NCBI GenBank assembly: GCA_948567375.1
Contig: OX419759.1
Coordinates: 59,982,593-60,046,592 of the forward strand
Source: Lunularia cruciata
Lineage: Eukaryota > Streptophyta > Marchantiopsida > Lunulariales > Lunulariaceae
Direction: 5' to 3'
Length of the DNA stretch: 64,000 nt
In this document: piece by piece, positions 43,773 to 54,000 of the stretch
Layout: each line of letters begins with the position of its first letter
Position numbering within the stretch: position 1 is the stretch's first letter
Translations under genes and position numbers: made by a program
The notes under the pieces: generated by a model
The model's input: the letters and a program-made list of their open reading frames with translations, nothing else
Databases searched by the model: none
What the model was told of the DNA's origin: nothing

Positions 43773-46474
43773 GTCAGTACGTCTTCCACTCCTACTACAG
43801 TTATAGAGGATACTTGGGAGCCAGATCTTGGACCCAAGCTTACTGGAGAGGAAAGACGGAGGGTTTGGAGGTTCTTGAGGAGTCACACGAGTTGTTTTGC
43901 CTTCAGTATGAAGGATTTGGGTGCTCTGAAGGGACCTTGTATACGGATTGAGCTGACTAGCGACACACCTGTTTTCCGACGTCCTTATCGATATAGTGAG
44001 ATGGAGAGGACATTGATTCAGAGCCGGAGTAGTGACCTTTTTGAGGCTGGTTTGGTGGAGATTTCACATGGAGAGTATGCATCAGCGACAGTGATGCCAG
44101 CCAAGAAGGATATGCATGGCAACTATACAGATAGGCGGATGTGTGGAGATTACCGTCCTATCAACCGACAGACCAGGGCTGATCGGTATGCCATGCCTAC
44201 ACCGGAGGAGATTTTTGATGCGATTGGGCAGCAAAGGTCTTCAGTACTTTGGATCTTCGAGCGGGATATCATCAGTTGCCGATCAGGGAGGAAGATAAGT
44301 CCAAGACAGCATTTTGGGCTATTGATCCTCACGGCAAGGATGTGTTATATCAGTGGAGATTCTTACCATTTGGGTTGAAGAATGCTCCTGCTGAGTTCCA
44401 AAGGGTCATGGATAGGATCCTAGCTGGACTGGATTTTGCTCGGTGCTATATTGATGACATTTTGGTGTATAGCACTACTGTGGAGGAGCATGAGAGACAG
44501 TTGTTGGAGGTGTTTGAGAGGTTTAGATCTCATGGACTCAAATTACATCCTGGGAAGTGTAGGTTCTTCCATGAGCAGGTTGAGTATTTGGGTCACACTA
44601 TCTACCCCGGAGGACTTGGTGTTCAGCAGACCAAGGTGGAGGCTATTGCACGTATTCCTCGGCCTACGGATGTGAGCAGAGTGCGAGCATTCCTTGGGTT
44701 GGCAAACTTCTATCGCCGCTATGTTAGAGGATTTAGTGCCATTGCCAAGGCCTTGACAAAGCTGACCAAGCTTACACAGGAGTGGTGTTGGGGAGATGAG
44801 CAGGAGAGAGCTTTTGTAGAGCTCAAGGAGAGGTTGACATCTGCTCCTATTTTGAGGAGACCGATCAGGGGACGACCATTTCAGGTTCACACTGATTGGA
44901 GTATGTTGGGGCTTGGAGCGGTGCTCACCCAACATGATGATGAGGAGAAGGAGTTTGTGGTGGCCTATGCTAGTCGCTCCAACAATTCAGCGGAGGCGAA
45001 GTATAGTTCATATGAGGGAGAGTGCTTGGCAGCAGTTTGGGCAGTAGCACATTTCCGATGTTACCTATTTGGTAACCCCTTCACTCTCATCACTGATCAT
45101 CAGCCGCTGAAGTGGTTGATGGAGTCCGACAAGCTTTCAGGGAAGCTTGCACGATGGGCTCTGATTTTACAGGAGTATGATTTCACGGTTGTTCACAGAC
45201 CTGGAGTGGTGAACCGTGATGCAGATGGGTTGAGTAGAAACCCATGTCCCAGCCAGCAGGATCAGACCGGAGCACGTTGGCATGGTGAGACAGATGAGGA
45301 GATGGTGCCAGGTTGGCATGCATCGGCCTTTCTGTGTATATTTGCAGAGACATTGGTGGTATCTCTCTCAGCGCATACAGGAGGAGTTATTGAGGTCACA
45401 GATCCAGAGAGTGAAGATATTGGTACAGTTCAGCGAGACATTCATGATGATGTCTTAGTGATGGACTATCTTCGCACTGGTGTTGTGGGTGGCACAGTTG
45501 GGGCCAAGGAGAGAGACCGTGTTCTTCAACGGGCCAGACGGTTCAGATTGGAGGGTAGACACCTTTTGCGTGTATGGGAGGATGGTAGAGTGCGAGTAGT
45601 ACCACTTCCATCACAGAGACCACAGTTGGTCCGTCATGCTCATGAGGAGCTAGGACATTTTGGAGTAAAGCGTACATATAGCTTACTCCAGAGTCATTAT
45701 TGGTGGCACGGTATGCAGACCGAGGTACAGCAGTTTGTTGCCAGATGTGTGGTTTGTGACCGAGTTAGAGCATCATTCAATGCTCCTACGCCACAGTTAC
45801 ACCCATTACCTATCATGGGATTGGGTTACTGTTGGAGTTTGGACTTCGCCGGACCTTTACCGCTGACTGTGAGACATCATCGGTATGTTTTGGTGATGGT
45901 GGAGCACTTCTCCAAGTGGATTGAGTTGGTGGCACTTCCTGACAAGTCTAGTGAAGGGACAGCTTACTCGTTCCTGGATCGAGTTCTTAGTCATTTTGGT
46001 GCACCAGCTGAGGTTTTGACTGATCAGGGTACAGAGTTCTTGGGAGAGTTTCAAGTCTTGTGTGACAAGGCTTTGATTGATCATCGTACTACATCCCGAG
46101 ATCACCCTGAGGCAGATGGCTTAGCAGAGAGAGTGGTTCAGACGGTGAAGAGAGGATTGCGAAAGTATGGTTTGCAGAGAGGCCACTTGGGAGATTGGGA
46201 TCTCCAATTACCTTGGTTGGCCATGGGCTATCGGTTCAGCCGGCAAGCCTCCTTAGCATCCTTCTCTCCATACTTTCTACTCTATGGACGAGATCCAGAT
46301 TTACCTGCAGCCATTCGTCGAGATGCTACTGTAGTTTTGGACTTGGATGACCCTGATGTATGGATGAGCGCATGTTCTCAGCGGGCAGAGATCTTTCAGA
46401 GAGTGATGCCGATGGCCTTCGAGAACTTGGCGATTGCTCAGCATAGAGATACTTTACGCTATGCTACCATTTGA
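43767..46474 (+). CDS. pol: reverse transcriptase-RNase H-DDE integrase (one frameshift)
   Basis: RT starts in the ORF1 frame (CIRIELTSDTPVF, VMPAKKDMHGNYT, MCGDYRPINRQT). One base is missing near 44229-44231, so the rest lies one frame over: FSTLDLRAGYHQLP-like region, LPFGLKNAPAEFQ, and the catalytic YIDDILVYS at about 44448. RNase H follows (TDWSMLGLG about 44894, YEGECLAAVW, TDHQPLKW, NRDADGLSR). Integrase: HHCC module (HEELGHFGVKRTY ... CVVC) at 45638-45760; catalytic aspartates in SLDFAG (45838) and LTDQGTEF (46016), glutamate in GLAERVVQ (46118). All catalytic residues are intact. D-old has the base missing here, so the frameshift is specific to this copy. Confidence 0.92.
44229..44231 (+). 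other. Single-base deletion shifting the RT frame
   Basis: D-new reads GGGCAGCAAAG where D-old has GGGTATGCTAAG, one base longer. The change moves the frame by one and is the only frameshift seen in D-new coding sequence. It could also be an assembly or base-calling error. Confidence 0.7.
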
Positions 46475-46879
46475 GGAGGAGGTTATAGACCCTCGATCCG
46501 TCGATTTCATCCAGGCGACTATGTATATCTACAGCAGACAGCACCGACGACACTTGATGTTTCTACAGGCCGCACTATCTTGAGAGTGCGCGAGGTTTTG
46601 CCATCTGGAGTCCTTGTGTTAGAAGGACGTGATGGTGTTGTTTGGAAGGATCATGTGCGCAATTGTGCGCCATGCCACCTTCCAAACATTGATGGTACTA
46701 TGGACCCAAGCTTGGCACTTGTACGTGCAGGCTTGAGGTGTATGTTATGTGGCTCTTCTGGTGGAGCTGCTACTATGTTAGTGTGTGATAGCTGTTCGAG
46801 AGGATGGCATATGGCATGTATGACTCCTCCCCTCACGGTGGTTCCTCAGGGACAGTGGTTATGTCCTAGATGTACTTGA
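46475..46879 (+). CDS. C-terminal extension with PHD finger, behind an in-frame UGA
   Basis: Directly in frame with pol after the UGA at 46472-46474. The first part (YRPSIRRFHPGDYVYL, then RTILRVREVLPSGVLVLEGR) is the usual post-core linker and small barrel region of gypsy integrases. Then comes a complete C4HC3 PHD finger: CMLC ... CDSC ... H in GWHMAC ... WLCPRC, with the conserved tryptophan two residues before the last cysteine pair. PHD fingers bind histone H3 tails, so this could guide integration as chromodomains do in chromoviruses (inference). No ATG lies between the UGA and 46700, so the linker can only be made by readthrough, if at all. Confidence 0.85.
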   Translation, partial: GGGYRPSIRRFHPGDYVYLQQTAPTTLDVSTGRTILRVREVLPSGVLVLEGRDGVVWKDHVRNCAPCHLPNIDGTMDPSLALVRAGLRCMLCGSSGGAATMLVCDSCSRGWHMACMTPPLTVVPQGQWLCPRCT

Positions 46880-47030
46880 CCTATAGCTAGTTCATTCTTT
46901 ATATGGTATAGATTGCAGACAGGCGACTAACGATGGGGCTCCATAGCACCCGGCCTCCTGATCTTTGCCCATTAGAGGGTATACCATATACTAAGAGTAG
47001 ATGGCTATCTGGAGTTAGAGGGACCTAACC

Positions 47031-47048
47031 GCCAGCTAGGGGGGCGAT
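47031..47048 (+). other. Polypurine tract of D-new
   Basis: CAGCTAGGGGGGCGAT directly precedes TGTGGCAC of B1. In D-old the corresponding GGAGGTGAT precedes its B1. The position suggests that plus-strand synthesis starts at B1. Confidence 0.6.
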
Positions 47049-47153
47049 TGTGGCACTTTAGAGTCTATGTATGACTTATGTGTGAGTTGTGCTTTTATAG
47101 TGTATGATGTTGACAGCGATGTATGTTGTGTAGCGATGTATATACGCACGACA
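47049..47153 (+). repeat. B1 repeat of D-new
   Basis: 105 bases, TGTGGCACTTT...ACGCACGACA, differing from 47606-47710 at one position (GACAGCG against GATAGCG). It contains a TATA-like TTTTATAG. Joined by GC to A2. Confidence 0.9.
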
Positions 47154-47229
47154 GCTGTCACGCCATTTGTAGTTCCGCATCTAGATGCTCGGACACTGGA
47201 GTTCCAGTGATGGTAGTTAGAGTTATTCT
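47153..47229 (+). repeat. A2 repeat of D-new
   Basis: Identical to A1 at 39061-39137 over 77 bases. It lies immediately after B1. Confidence 0.9.
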
Positions 47230-47605
47230 AGCTGTTTCTCAGGGACTACTTTCCGACGGTTAGATTTCGTGTTCGGGGTACTGACTTCACGGTGGGGCCC
47301 ACCGTCACTTTGCACCGTTTGCACCGTCGAGTGTGCCGTCAGCGGGACCGTTAGGGTTTCAGGGCTAGCTCGAGTCCAGGGGGTATAGTTTCGAAGTGAG
47401 CTCCAGAGAGCTCACTTCTCTGATGTTGAGCCTTCGAGTTCCTGGCTATGGTGGACAGAGGCCGGCGAGCGTCACCTGGATTCTCTATGCTTGAGTGGGT
47501 GTGGCTTGACTGTAATCAGTGCCCAGTTGTTGGCAGTTTATAGAGTGACAGATCAAGTACTGATCTGAGTTGAGTTGAGTTGAGAATGTTAAGCAATCTG
47601 ATTAT
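47230..47605 (+). other. Z segment between A2 and B2 of D-new
   Basis: GC-rich non-coding segment. It contains a near-perfect palindrome, ACGGTGGG-G-CCCACCGT (47289-47305), and repeated ACCGT words (47289-47345), which could be regulatory. Homologous sequence occurs in D-old (32690-33057) and as the fragment at 16870-17019. It has no counterpart after A1 at the left end. Confidence 0.6.
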
Positions 47606-47710
47606 TGTGGCACTTTAGAGTCTATGTATGACTTATGTGTGAGTTGTGCTTTTATAGTGTATGATGTTGATAGCGATGTATGTTGTGTAGCGATGTATAT
47701 ACGCACGACA
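47606..47710 (+). repeat. B2 repeat of D-new (right end)
   Basis: One mismatch to B1. Its end ACGACA is followed by TAGC, which also precedes the left end at 39060-39063. Confidence 0.9.
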
Positions 47711-47714
47711 TAGC

Positions 47715-48718
47715 AGAGCGCAATTTTTAGAGCATCGGAGGAAGCATTCAAGCATGAGATGTCCCATGCTCTTGATCTGCCACTCCCAAATCCTTTTCTC
47801 ATCAAGCTTCAGATTTTACACGGCTTACAGGATTGGATTGTGAACCATTTTGGGGCGGGTTTCATAGAGTCGTGTAATACTCCAAGGATAGGAGACCTGA
47901 AGAGAAACACACCATGAGAAACACACACTTTCACACTCAAACTCCGATGCCCAAAGGAGCACCTTCTCTTTATTATATAGGCAAAGCGGATCTCCTCCAA
48001 TGAAGCTCCACCATAGGATTAGGTACATAGATAGGTGACATGTCAGCAAGCTCCACCCTTGGATTACTTACTTGGATGGGTGACATGTTGGTCCTGGTCC
48101 TATCTGGTTGGTCAAACAAGCTTTGACCGGAGGGAATCTTTTAGGGAATCTCCATTTAGGAATCTTAGAATCACGTGGGTGAGGTACCATTGGAAAGATC
48201 TCGATGAGACCAATCAGAGGGGAGGGAAGGCCAACCTTTTCTCTTTTGGGGGGGGGGGGGATCTACACATTTTTAGGCCTAATTCATCCGTTTAGGCCTC
48301 CAAAATTGACTCCAAAGATTTCAGACATATTTTGATTCCAACTCTATTAGTAAAAGTCCCCTTTTGGTGATACCTCTTTCTGATCTATTCAGTCCATCCT
48401 GTATAACATCCTTCCAGATGTTACCAACCCAATTCTCACCTTCAAATCATATGTCTAGCTATTGGTTCTAAGGTTTTCAAATCTATTTTGGTTTTCTGCC
48501 CTATTTGTAGAAGTATCATTTTGGTGATACTTCTATCTGATCCATTTTGACCATCATGTATAACATCATTCCAAATGTTACCAAACCAAATTTCACATCT
48601 AGATCATATGGCTAGCTCTTGGTATTACAAGTCGATGATGGGAAACCCGGATCATATCGTCCTTCTGGTGCTTCCTTATGAACATGTCTGGGACTTGATA
48701 ATCTATGTGCTTCTATAG
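47715..48718 (+). pseudogene. Open frame of unknown gene, split by a solo LTR
   Basis: 47717-47872 is open (segments FRASEEAFKHEMSHALDLP and LQILHGLQDWIVNHFG). Omitting the solo LTR-C (47873-48629) and one copy of its duplication, the same frame continues from 48635 (MMGNPDHIVLLVLP, then YEHVWDL) to a stop near 48718, about 80 codons in all. I do not recognise the protein. A splice acceptor-like TAGCAG precedes it at the D-new insertion site. It may be an exon of a gene, or a captured or chance frame. Confidence 0.3.
47873..48629 (-). repeat. Solo LTR-C with target duplication
   Basis: In plus orientation starts TGTAATACTCC and ends TTGGTATTACA, 757 bp, colinear with 13925-14490. Flanked by a perfect 5-bp duplication AGTCG (47868-47872, 48630-48634). 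It contains a 13-base G run (48248-48260). A roughly 145-bp internal tandem duplication (about 48327-48470 and 48474-48620, both with TTTTGGTGATAC and TATAACATC blocks) explains its extra length. Confidence 0.9.
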
Positions 48719-50070
48719 TTGGGAAATGCATGAATTTTCGCTCATAAGCTTCAAGGTGGAGTTGTGATATCCATTTGTCAAAAAGTGAAGAAATTAAAGG
48801 ACAAATTTCCAAGAGATTGGGTCCCAAGAGAAGGAGTTTGGAGTTTTTGACCATCAAGGGAGTTCAAGGAGGGCATTTGAGGAGAGAAGACCATGTTTGG
48901 AGAGAGAAGCTAACAGACTACAATCTGGAGACTGAAATCAGATGATTTGAGCAGATTTTGAGAGAGATATCATCAATTGAGTCAAGGGGAGTAGAATTCA
49001 TACCTAGGAGCACAAAGTAGGAAATTGGGAGAGCTTCTTGAAAAACATTTGTAATCTTCCAATGGGGTTGGAGAGAAGACAAAGTTTTTAAAGCTCTGAG
49101 CACAAAAAATTATAGTTTTGAATCAATCTCAAATCAGATTCTTAAATGATTGATTGAAGTTGAAGCTCATGAGATGTAAGGTGTTGGAGAAGAGCTGATG
49201 ATTAGGTTTGGAGTTTTGGTCACTCTCTGAGTTGTTGTGTGAGTTACCTTATGAAAATTTCCAGTCTTGTTTTTGGTTATGTTTTTCAACTTTGTGCAAA
49301 GGTTTCATGTGAATTTTTCAAACAGAGAATTTGGGGTCTTGGATCAAGTATATTTGGGTACGTAGAGTTCACAAGTTAGCCAAACTCAAGAATTGATTCA
49401 CATCTAGAGACTGGGGTTGGATTAGGCTACAAAAATTTGTAGGAGTTTAGCCAAGAACACAAAAAGCTATTATGAAAAATTTTGTTGGCTCTAGGTCTAT
49501 GAAGAGTGAGATCTGATGCAAAACCTTTTGCTACAAATACTGTCATAAGCTAGGTAGAGCAATTTTATCTTTCATCTTGATTGGATATCAATTCACCTAT
49601 CTTGTGACTATGATTGAGAGTTTCAGGTTTCTAGAGTGTTTTTAAAGATCAAATGTACTTCTTAATCAGAAATCTGGGAAAAGTTTGCCAAGAACCAAAA
49701 GCAAATCCTAAAATAGGGATTTCAAAATTAGGGTGAAAGTTGCAAAACCTGGCCAAATTTGAGAGCTTTTAAGTGGAGTTGTAGTGATCTGATTGAGTCC
49801 TATTTTATGTCATTGAAAGGCTTATCTTATAGGCTTTCCACTGAATTGTAGAAATCTTGAATCTAAGCTATACAAAAAAATTATTTTCATATAAGCTGCA
49901 TAGAGTTTTCCCATCAAGAAGACATAGGAAATCCCCACATGGAGTAGGAATTTGTTGAAATCTGAAGTACAGATTGGAGTAAACTTGGAGTACATGTTGA
50001 AATTAGCTTGATGACAAAGCAAGAAGGCTCTGAAGCTCTTTCTTGAAAAAAAAACGTAGAGAGTTTTTAT
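48719..50070. other. No recognisable gene
   Basis: Stop-rich on both strands, with no motifs of the element families described here. Probably decayed intergenic or repeat DNA. Confidence 0.4.
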
Positions 50071-50270
50071 CATATTCTTGTGATTGGATCCTCTATGTGC
50101 TTGCATGCCTGTTTGTATGCCTAGTTGGTCTAAATTGGTGTGCGAGCATTGTGCTTAGGTTCTTTCCTTCTATGAGTGTTGTGTATTTCTCCTTGGTAAT
50201 GCTGGAAGTGATGAGCATCAGACCAGGAGTGCGTGTTGTGATGACAAGTTAGGTTACCCATCACTACCCT
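50071..50270 (+). repeat. Leader fragment of family D
   Basis: Blocks TTTCTCC-GGT-A-GC-GGAAGTGATGA, CAGACC-GAG-GTGCGTGTT-TGATG and CAGGTTAC-like occur in the same order as in the D-new leader at 39345-39430. The surrounding D sequence is absent. It is another trace of the family. Confidence 0.5.
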
Positions 50271-50280
50271 ACTCGATAGC

Positions 50281-53200
50281 AAGAATACTAGTTACAAGAG
50301 TGGAAGGTTCCAACAGTTGGGTAACACGCATGTTCAAATGAGTAGTTATAGGTTTACCTACAGCCTCTGATCTGCAATCTCCACAGCTAGGCACCTTGTG
50401 TGTTCCCAAAGAGAGAAAAGAAAAGAATGAGAACATGGATTCTCTCATCTTGATACTAGCTTCCAGAGATAAATCCATTGCAACCATGGTTCCTCAATTG
50501 TAATTGTGTTTACAATGTCACTAGTTTTTGCATATGCACTTCTCTAGAGCAGAGCAATTTTGGTTCAAACATGGAATCTCAACCCAAACCACAACTTGGA
50601 AGTTGAGCTCTCCAAAACTTACAATCAATTCTCTTGTTTCTCAACCTCCTCCAATGGAGAGGTCTAACCTCAAGTTTTTTTGTGTTGGGTAGTTGAGTTC
50701 TTCTACAATCCAACCCTTGGGATTGTTGCCTTGCTTCCTAATTTTTTTCTCACTCTCTAAGGGGAATTTTTTGGGCCAAGGATCCACATAGGATACCATT
50801 ATGCTTGGACTACCTTGAAGGTGACCAACCCCATAGAAAAGGAGTGAACCACTATGCTAGGAGCTAGGAGCTAGGAGGACCTATGAAACTTGGAACCCAA
50901 GTTGTGGGTAGAGACCCTTGTGGAGGCCCCAAAAAATAGAGGTTTTCTTAGCTCCCTACAGGGAGGTAAGATTAGGCATCAAGGTTTAGTCCAATGAGGC
51001 ACCACAAGTCCATGGTAGGGATGGCATGCTCTAGGTTCCAAAACCAAAATTGTATCCTTCAACCATAACCCAAGCCAAAAATTAAGAGCCCAAATCTCAG
51101 AGTTGAAAGAAAAGTGATAGTAGCATTTGGTTGGAAGGTGGAGGAGATGGTAGAGCTAGAGTCTACTAGATGAGTGTATCCTTGGAGGTTTGGTGGGAGG
51201 GCCAGAGCTAAAATCAACTCTCAAGGTTCAGTTCAAGGAGGGGAAATTGGTTGCCAATCAACTAAGCAGGTAGAAAGAAAGAGTGTCTCATGCCAATGAT
51301 CATTGAAAGCTAGCTTATGGCTCTATTTAGCCTTGAGAGTCACCCAACCTTTGGAAAGGTGGAGATAGTTTGACCCAAGCCACTTAATTAACAATTCCTT
51401 TAAGAGTGATTAGCATGATCTTGTAGTGGTGATAGTCTATGTATTTCAAAACTTTAGTTAAGTAGCGTTAGGATGGATATTAGTTAGGAGTATGGATTCT
51501 CTTGCTTTTCTTGTTTGTGTGACTTTGTCCTAGTCTTCTTGTGTTTTTGTTGTGTGTCGCGTTGTATTAAAACCTTGGAATCTAGAGTTTGGGGGAAGTT
51601 TTGGTGACATTTAGATCAAGACTTGACATTGTCTAGTTTTGACACTTGGAGGATTTAACTCGATCTCACTTTGGGAGATGATACTTGTGTTTGGTGTGGC
51701 TATGTGTGTATTTTGGTCAATTGACACCTTCAACAAAGATCACTCTAAGCATGAAAGAGGATAAGCAAAGTAACTCTGCATGTTTTTAATACCCTTAGAG
51801 AAGTAACCTTGCTTTAAGGGATGTGCCTTCCCTTTGGAAGTAGGTAAGGGAAGAAAATGTAGACTGCAACCTAGCCTTGCTTGAATTGGAGTGCATTATA
51901 TGTAAAAGAGGCAGCTTGCTGCAATAAGGCATAGGTCCCCTTTGTCTTTACAAGCAACCATCAATCAGCCTTTAGAAGGAGAATCATCATGGGAAATGAC
52001 CTTGGGATGCATTCTTAGCCTACTTTGAGCCCTTTTTCAAGGTAGTTGAGGATACGTCCAATATTTGAACTCCACGGTTGATATGGTACTCAATCAAGAG
52101 TATGCAAGAGGATAATATTGACATGACACACTCATTGGAAAATATTCAAGAACTTAAAGAAGATGAGCTTGATGAGTGAATATATATTTATATATGCTAG
52201 GTTAATAAAGCTTGGGTGTGAGATTTGTTCAATTGAAAGGAAGTGAACCAAGTTTATATTCTATTCACTTGATGTTTAGTCAATGAGGTATGTTGAGTGT
52301 TATCGCATGAATATCTTTTGATAGAAATTTAGAACAGAACAATCAAACTGGATTATGCTTCTTTGGATGCTCTAATGATATTTAAACCATTTGACTCACA
52401 TTAGATTGATTCCAAATACAATTTGATAGTTTCCGCATTAAGATGTTAATAAAATTCAATCTTATTATACACATGACCTTCTCTTCTTGTATGGCATGAG
52501 TAGATTTTCCCATCCTCCTTGTTATTTAGGCATATCAATGTTACTTTTCTTTTTCTCTTCCTTTCTCCTCACTTTTGGACTAACAAAAAGAAAAGGGAAG
52601 AGTAAAGATATCTTAAAACTATGTGCATAGCAAAAGTTGAGAAGAATATAAGTGACAACCTAGTGTCCATACTAATAGTAAAATGGTAAGAATAGGTATT
52701 CAAGGATAGAGGTTGGCAATGACTAAAGATGAAGAAAAGTGTCATAAATGGCAATTCTCTGTTGTTTCTTTTTAACCTCTTATGCAAGAATCACCCTTAT
52801 AAGAGGATAGTGTCACTTATTGGGGATGCTCTACCGAACAGGGAAAACTAAAATCCCTTTCATTATAGATCTATTCCAAATTATTCCTTTCACTTCATGC
52901 CAAAGAAAGTTCTAAATTGATTTAAATTTTCATTATTGAAGTGAAGAAATTTGGAGGGGGATGAGCCGGAACAGATGGCTCCTTGTTTCTGTTTCCAATT
53001 TCTTGGCAAACAACCTTAGCTAATCAATTATCAGAGAATTTGACAAACTGGGAGATGAAAATTAATATATGTGATATAATGTTTATAATGGTATAATGTT
53101 TCTATTCATCTTCACATCTTTTTTGCTATTATATCTCTTTAGCAAGAAAATCAATAATGTCGGAGATGAATAGAAAACTTATTATTTATACTGCCAATCA

Positions 53201-53940
53201 CAAAAGAGAAGGAAAACAAACATCATCGTCTCAAATTATCATTATTTACATTCATTTAGAATAACAACGACAAGAGGGTGGATCAATTGTTTACGCCACG
53301 AAGACAATAACTAATTAATATTTACACAGATTACCCCACCATACTTGTTTCAATTAATTTACTTAATCTGAACATACTTCGAGTGGATGAGCAGGACCAG
53401 TTTCCTGTATTGGTTTCGCGCTTTTAAAACTTGTTAGATAAGTAACGCTCTTTTATCTTCTCGACAGGAAATATACTAACGTAAATTCATAAGCATGGAA
53501 TGAAATATTGTGCAGTCAAAACAAATGCTTTTGTTGAACTCAATATTTTCAGTTTCTGCATGCAATTACTACAAATTAAGAGAAAAGGACCTTTATATTT
53601 TGAACGCGGAGTTGGAAGGATAATATAAAATGGGACCTAGGCGGGTTACACCCCTTTCATAAATTAGTAATCCATTAGGGTGTTTTGTTTTCAGTTTTTA
53701 TGAAAAAGCCATGGGAATAAGTTTATTTCCAGACAGGTTAATAGGATACGTTTCGCTAAAAATCATCAGCTCTGAAAATGGACAATATAGTAAAATAAAT
53801 TTCGGAAAATTTTGAGAGATAACAAAAATTTTAAATCTAGAAACTTAATTACTTTCGAAAATAGAATTAGTATCTCCAAATGTTATAGATCACTTTGTTA
53901 TACAACAATACATAAAAATTATATATGAAAGGGGGTGTTT
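50281..53940. other. No recognisable gene
   Basis: Stop-rich on both strands, moderately AT-rich from about 52000. No LTR ends, RT or integrase motifs recognised. Confidence 0.4.
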
Positions 53941-53960
53941 CCCGACCGGCAGGGGGTCTC

Positions 53961-53968
53961 TATATAAT
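53961..53968 (+). promoter_or_regulatory. TATA box candidate
   Basis: TATATAAT about 40 bases upstream of the ATG at 54001, in a stretch that is less decayed (more CpG) than the repeats to the left. Confidence 0.35.
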
Positions 53969-54000
53969 TTGACGGATCGAGGTTTCTCGTGTTGCTGGTT

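Larger units (their letters stand above)
39064..47710 (+). mobile_element. D-new: nearly intact Ty3/gypsy element encoding a DNA methyltransferase and a PHD finger
   Basis: Order: A1 repeat, leader, ORF1 (gag, zinc knuckles, protease, C5-methyltransferase), UAG, pol (RT, RNase H, integrase), UGA, PHD region, polypurine tract, B1, A2, Z, B2. The ends are TGTCACG...ACGACA. The 4-mer TAGC flanks both ends (39060-39063, 47711-47714), a possible target duplication. Only one frameshift (RT, near 44229) and the two conserved stops interrupt about 7.1 kb of coding sequence, so the insertion is young. GC and CpG content are visibly higher than in the surrounding decayed repeats. Confidence 0.9.

Noticed and set aside
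39064-47710. Classing D-new as a DIRS or Ngaro element because of its split repeats
   Set aside because: It encodes a DDE integrase with HHCC zinc module and an aspartic protease, and no tyrosine recombinase was seen. By coding content it is Ty3/gypsy.
48248-48260. Run of 13 G as a possible functional quadruplex
   Set aside because: It lies inside a solo LTR and is most simply a homopolymer expansion; a single run cannot be judged further.
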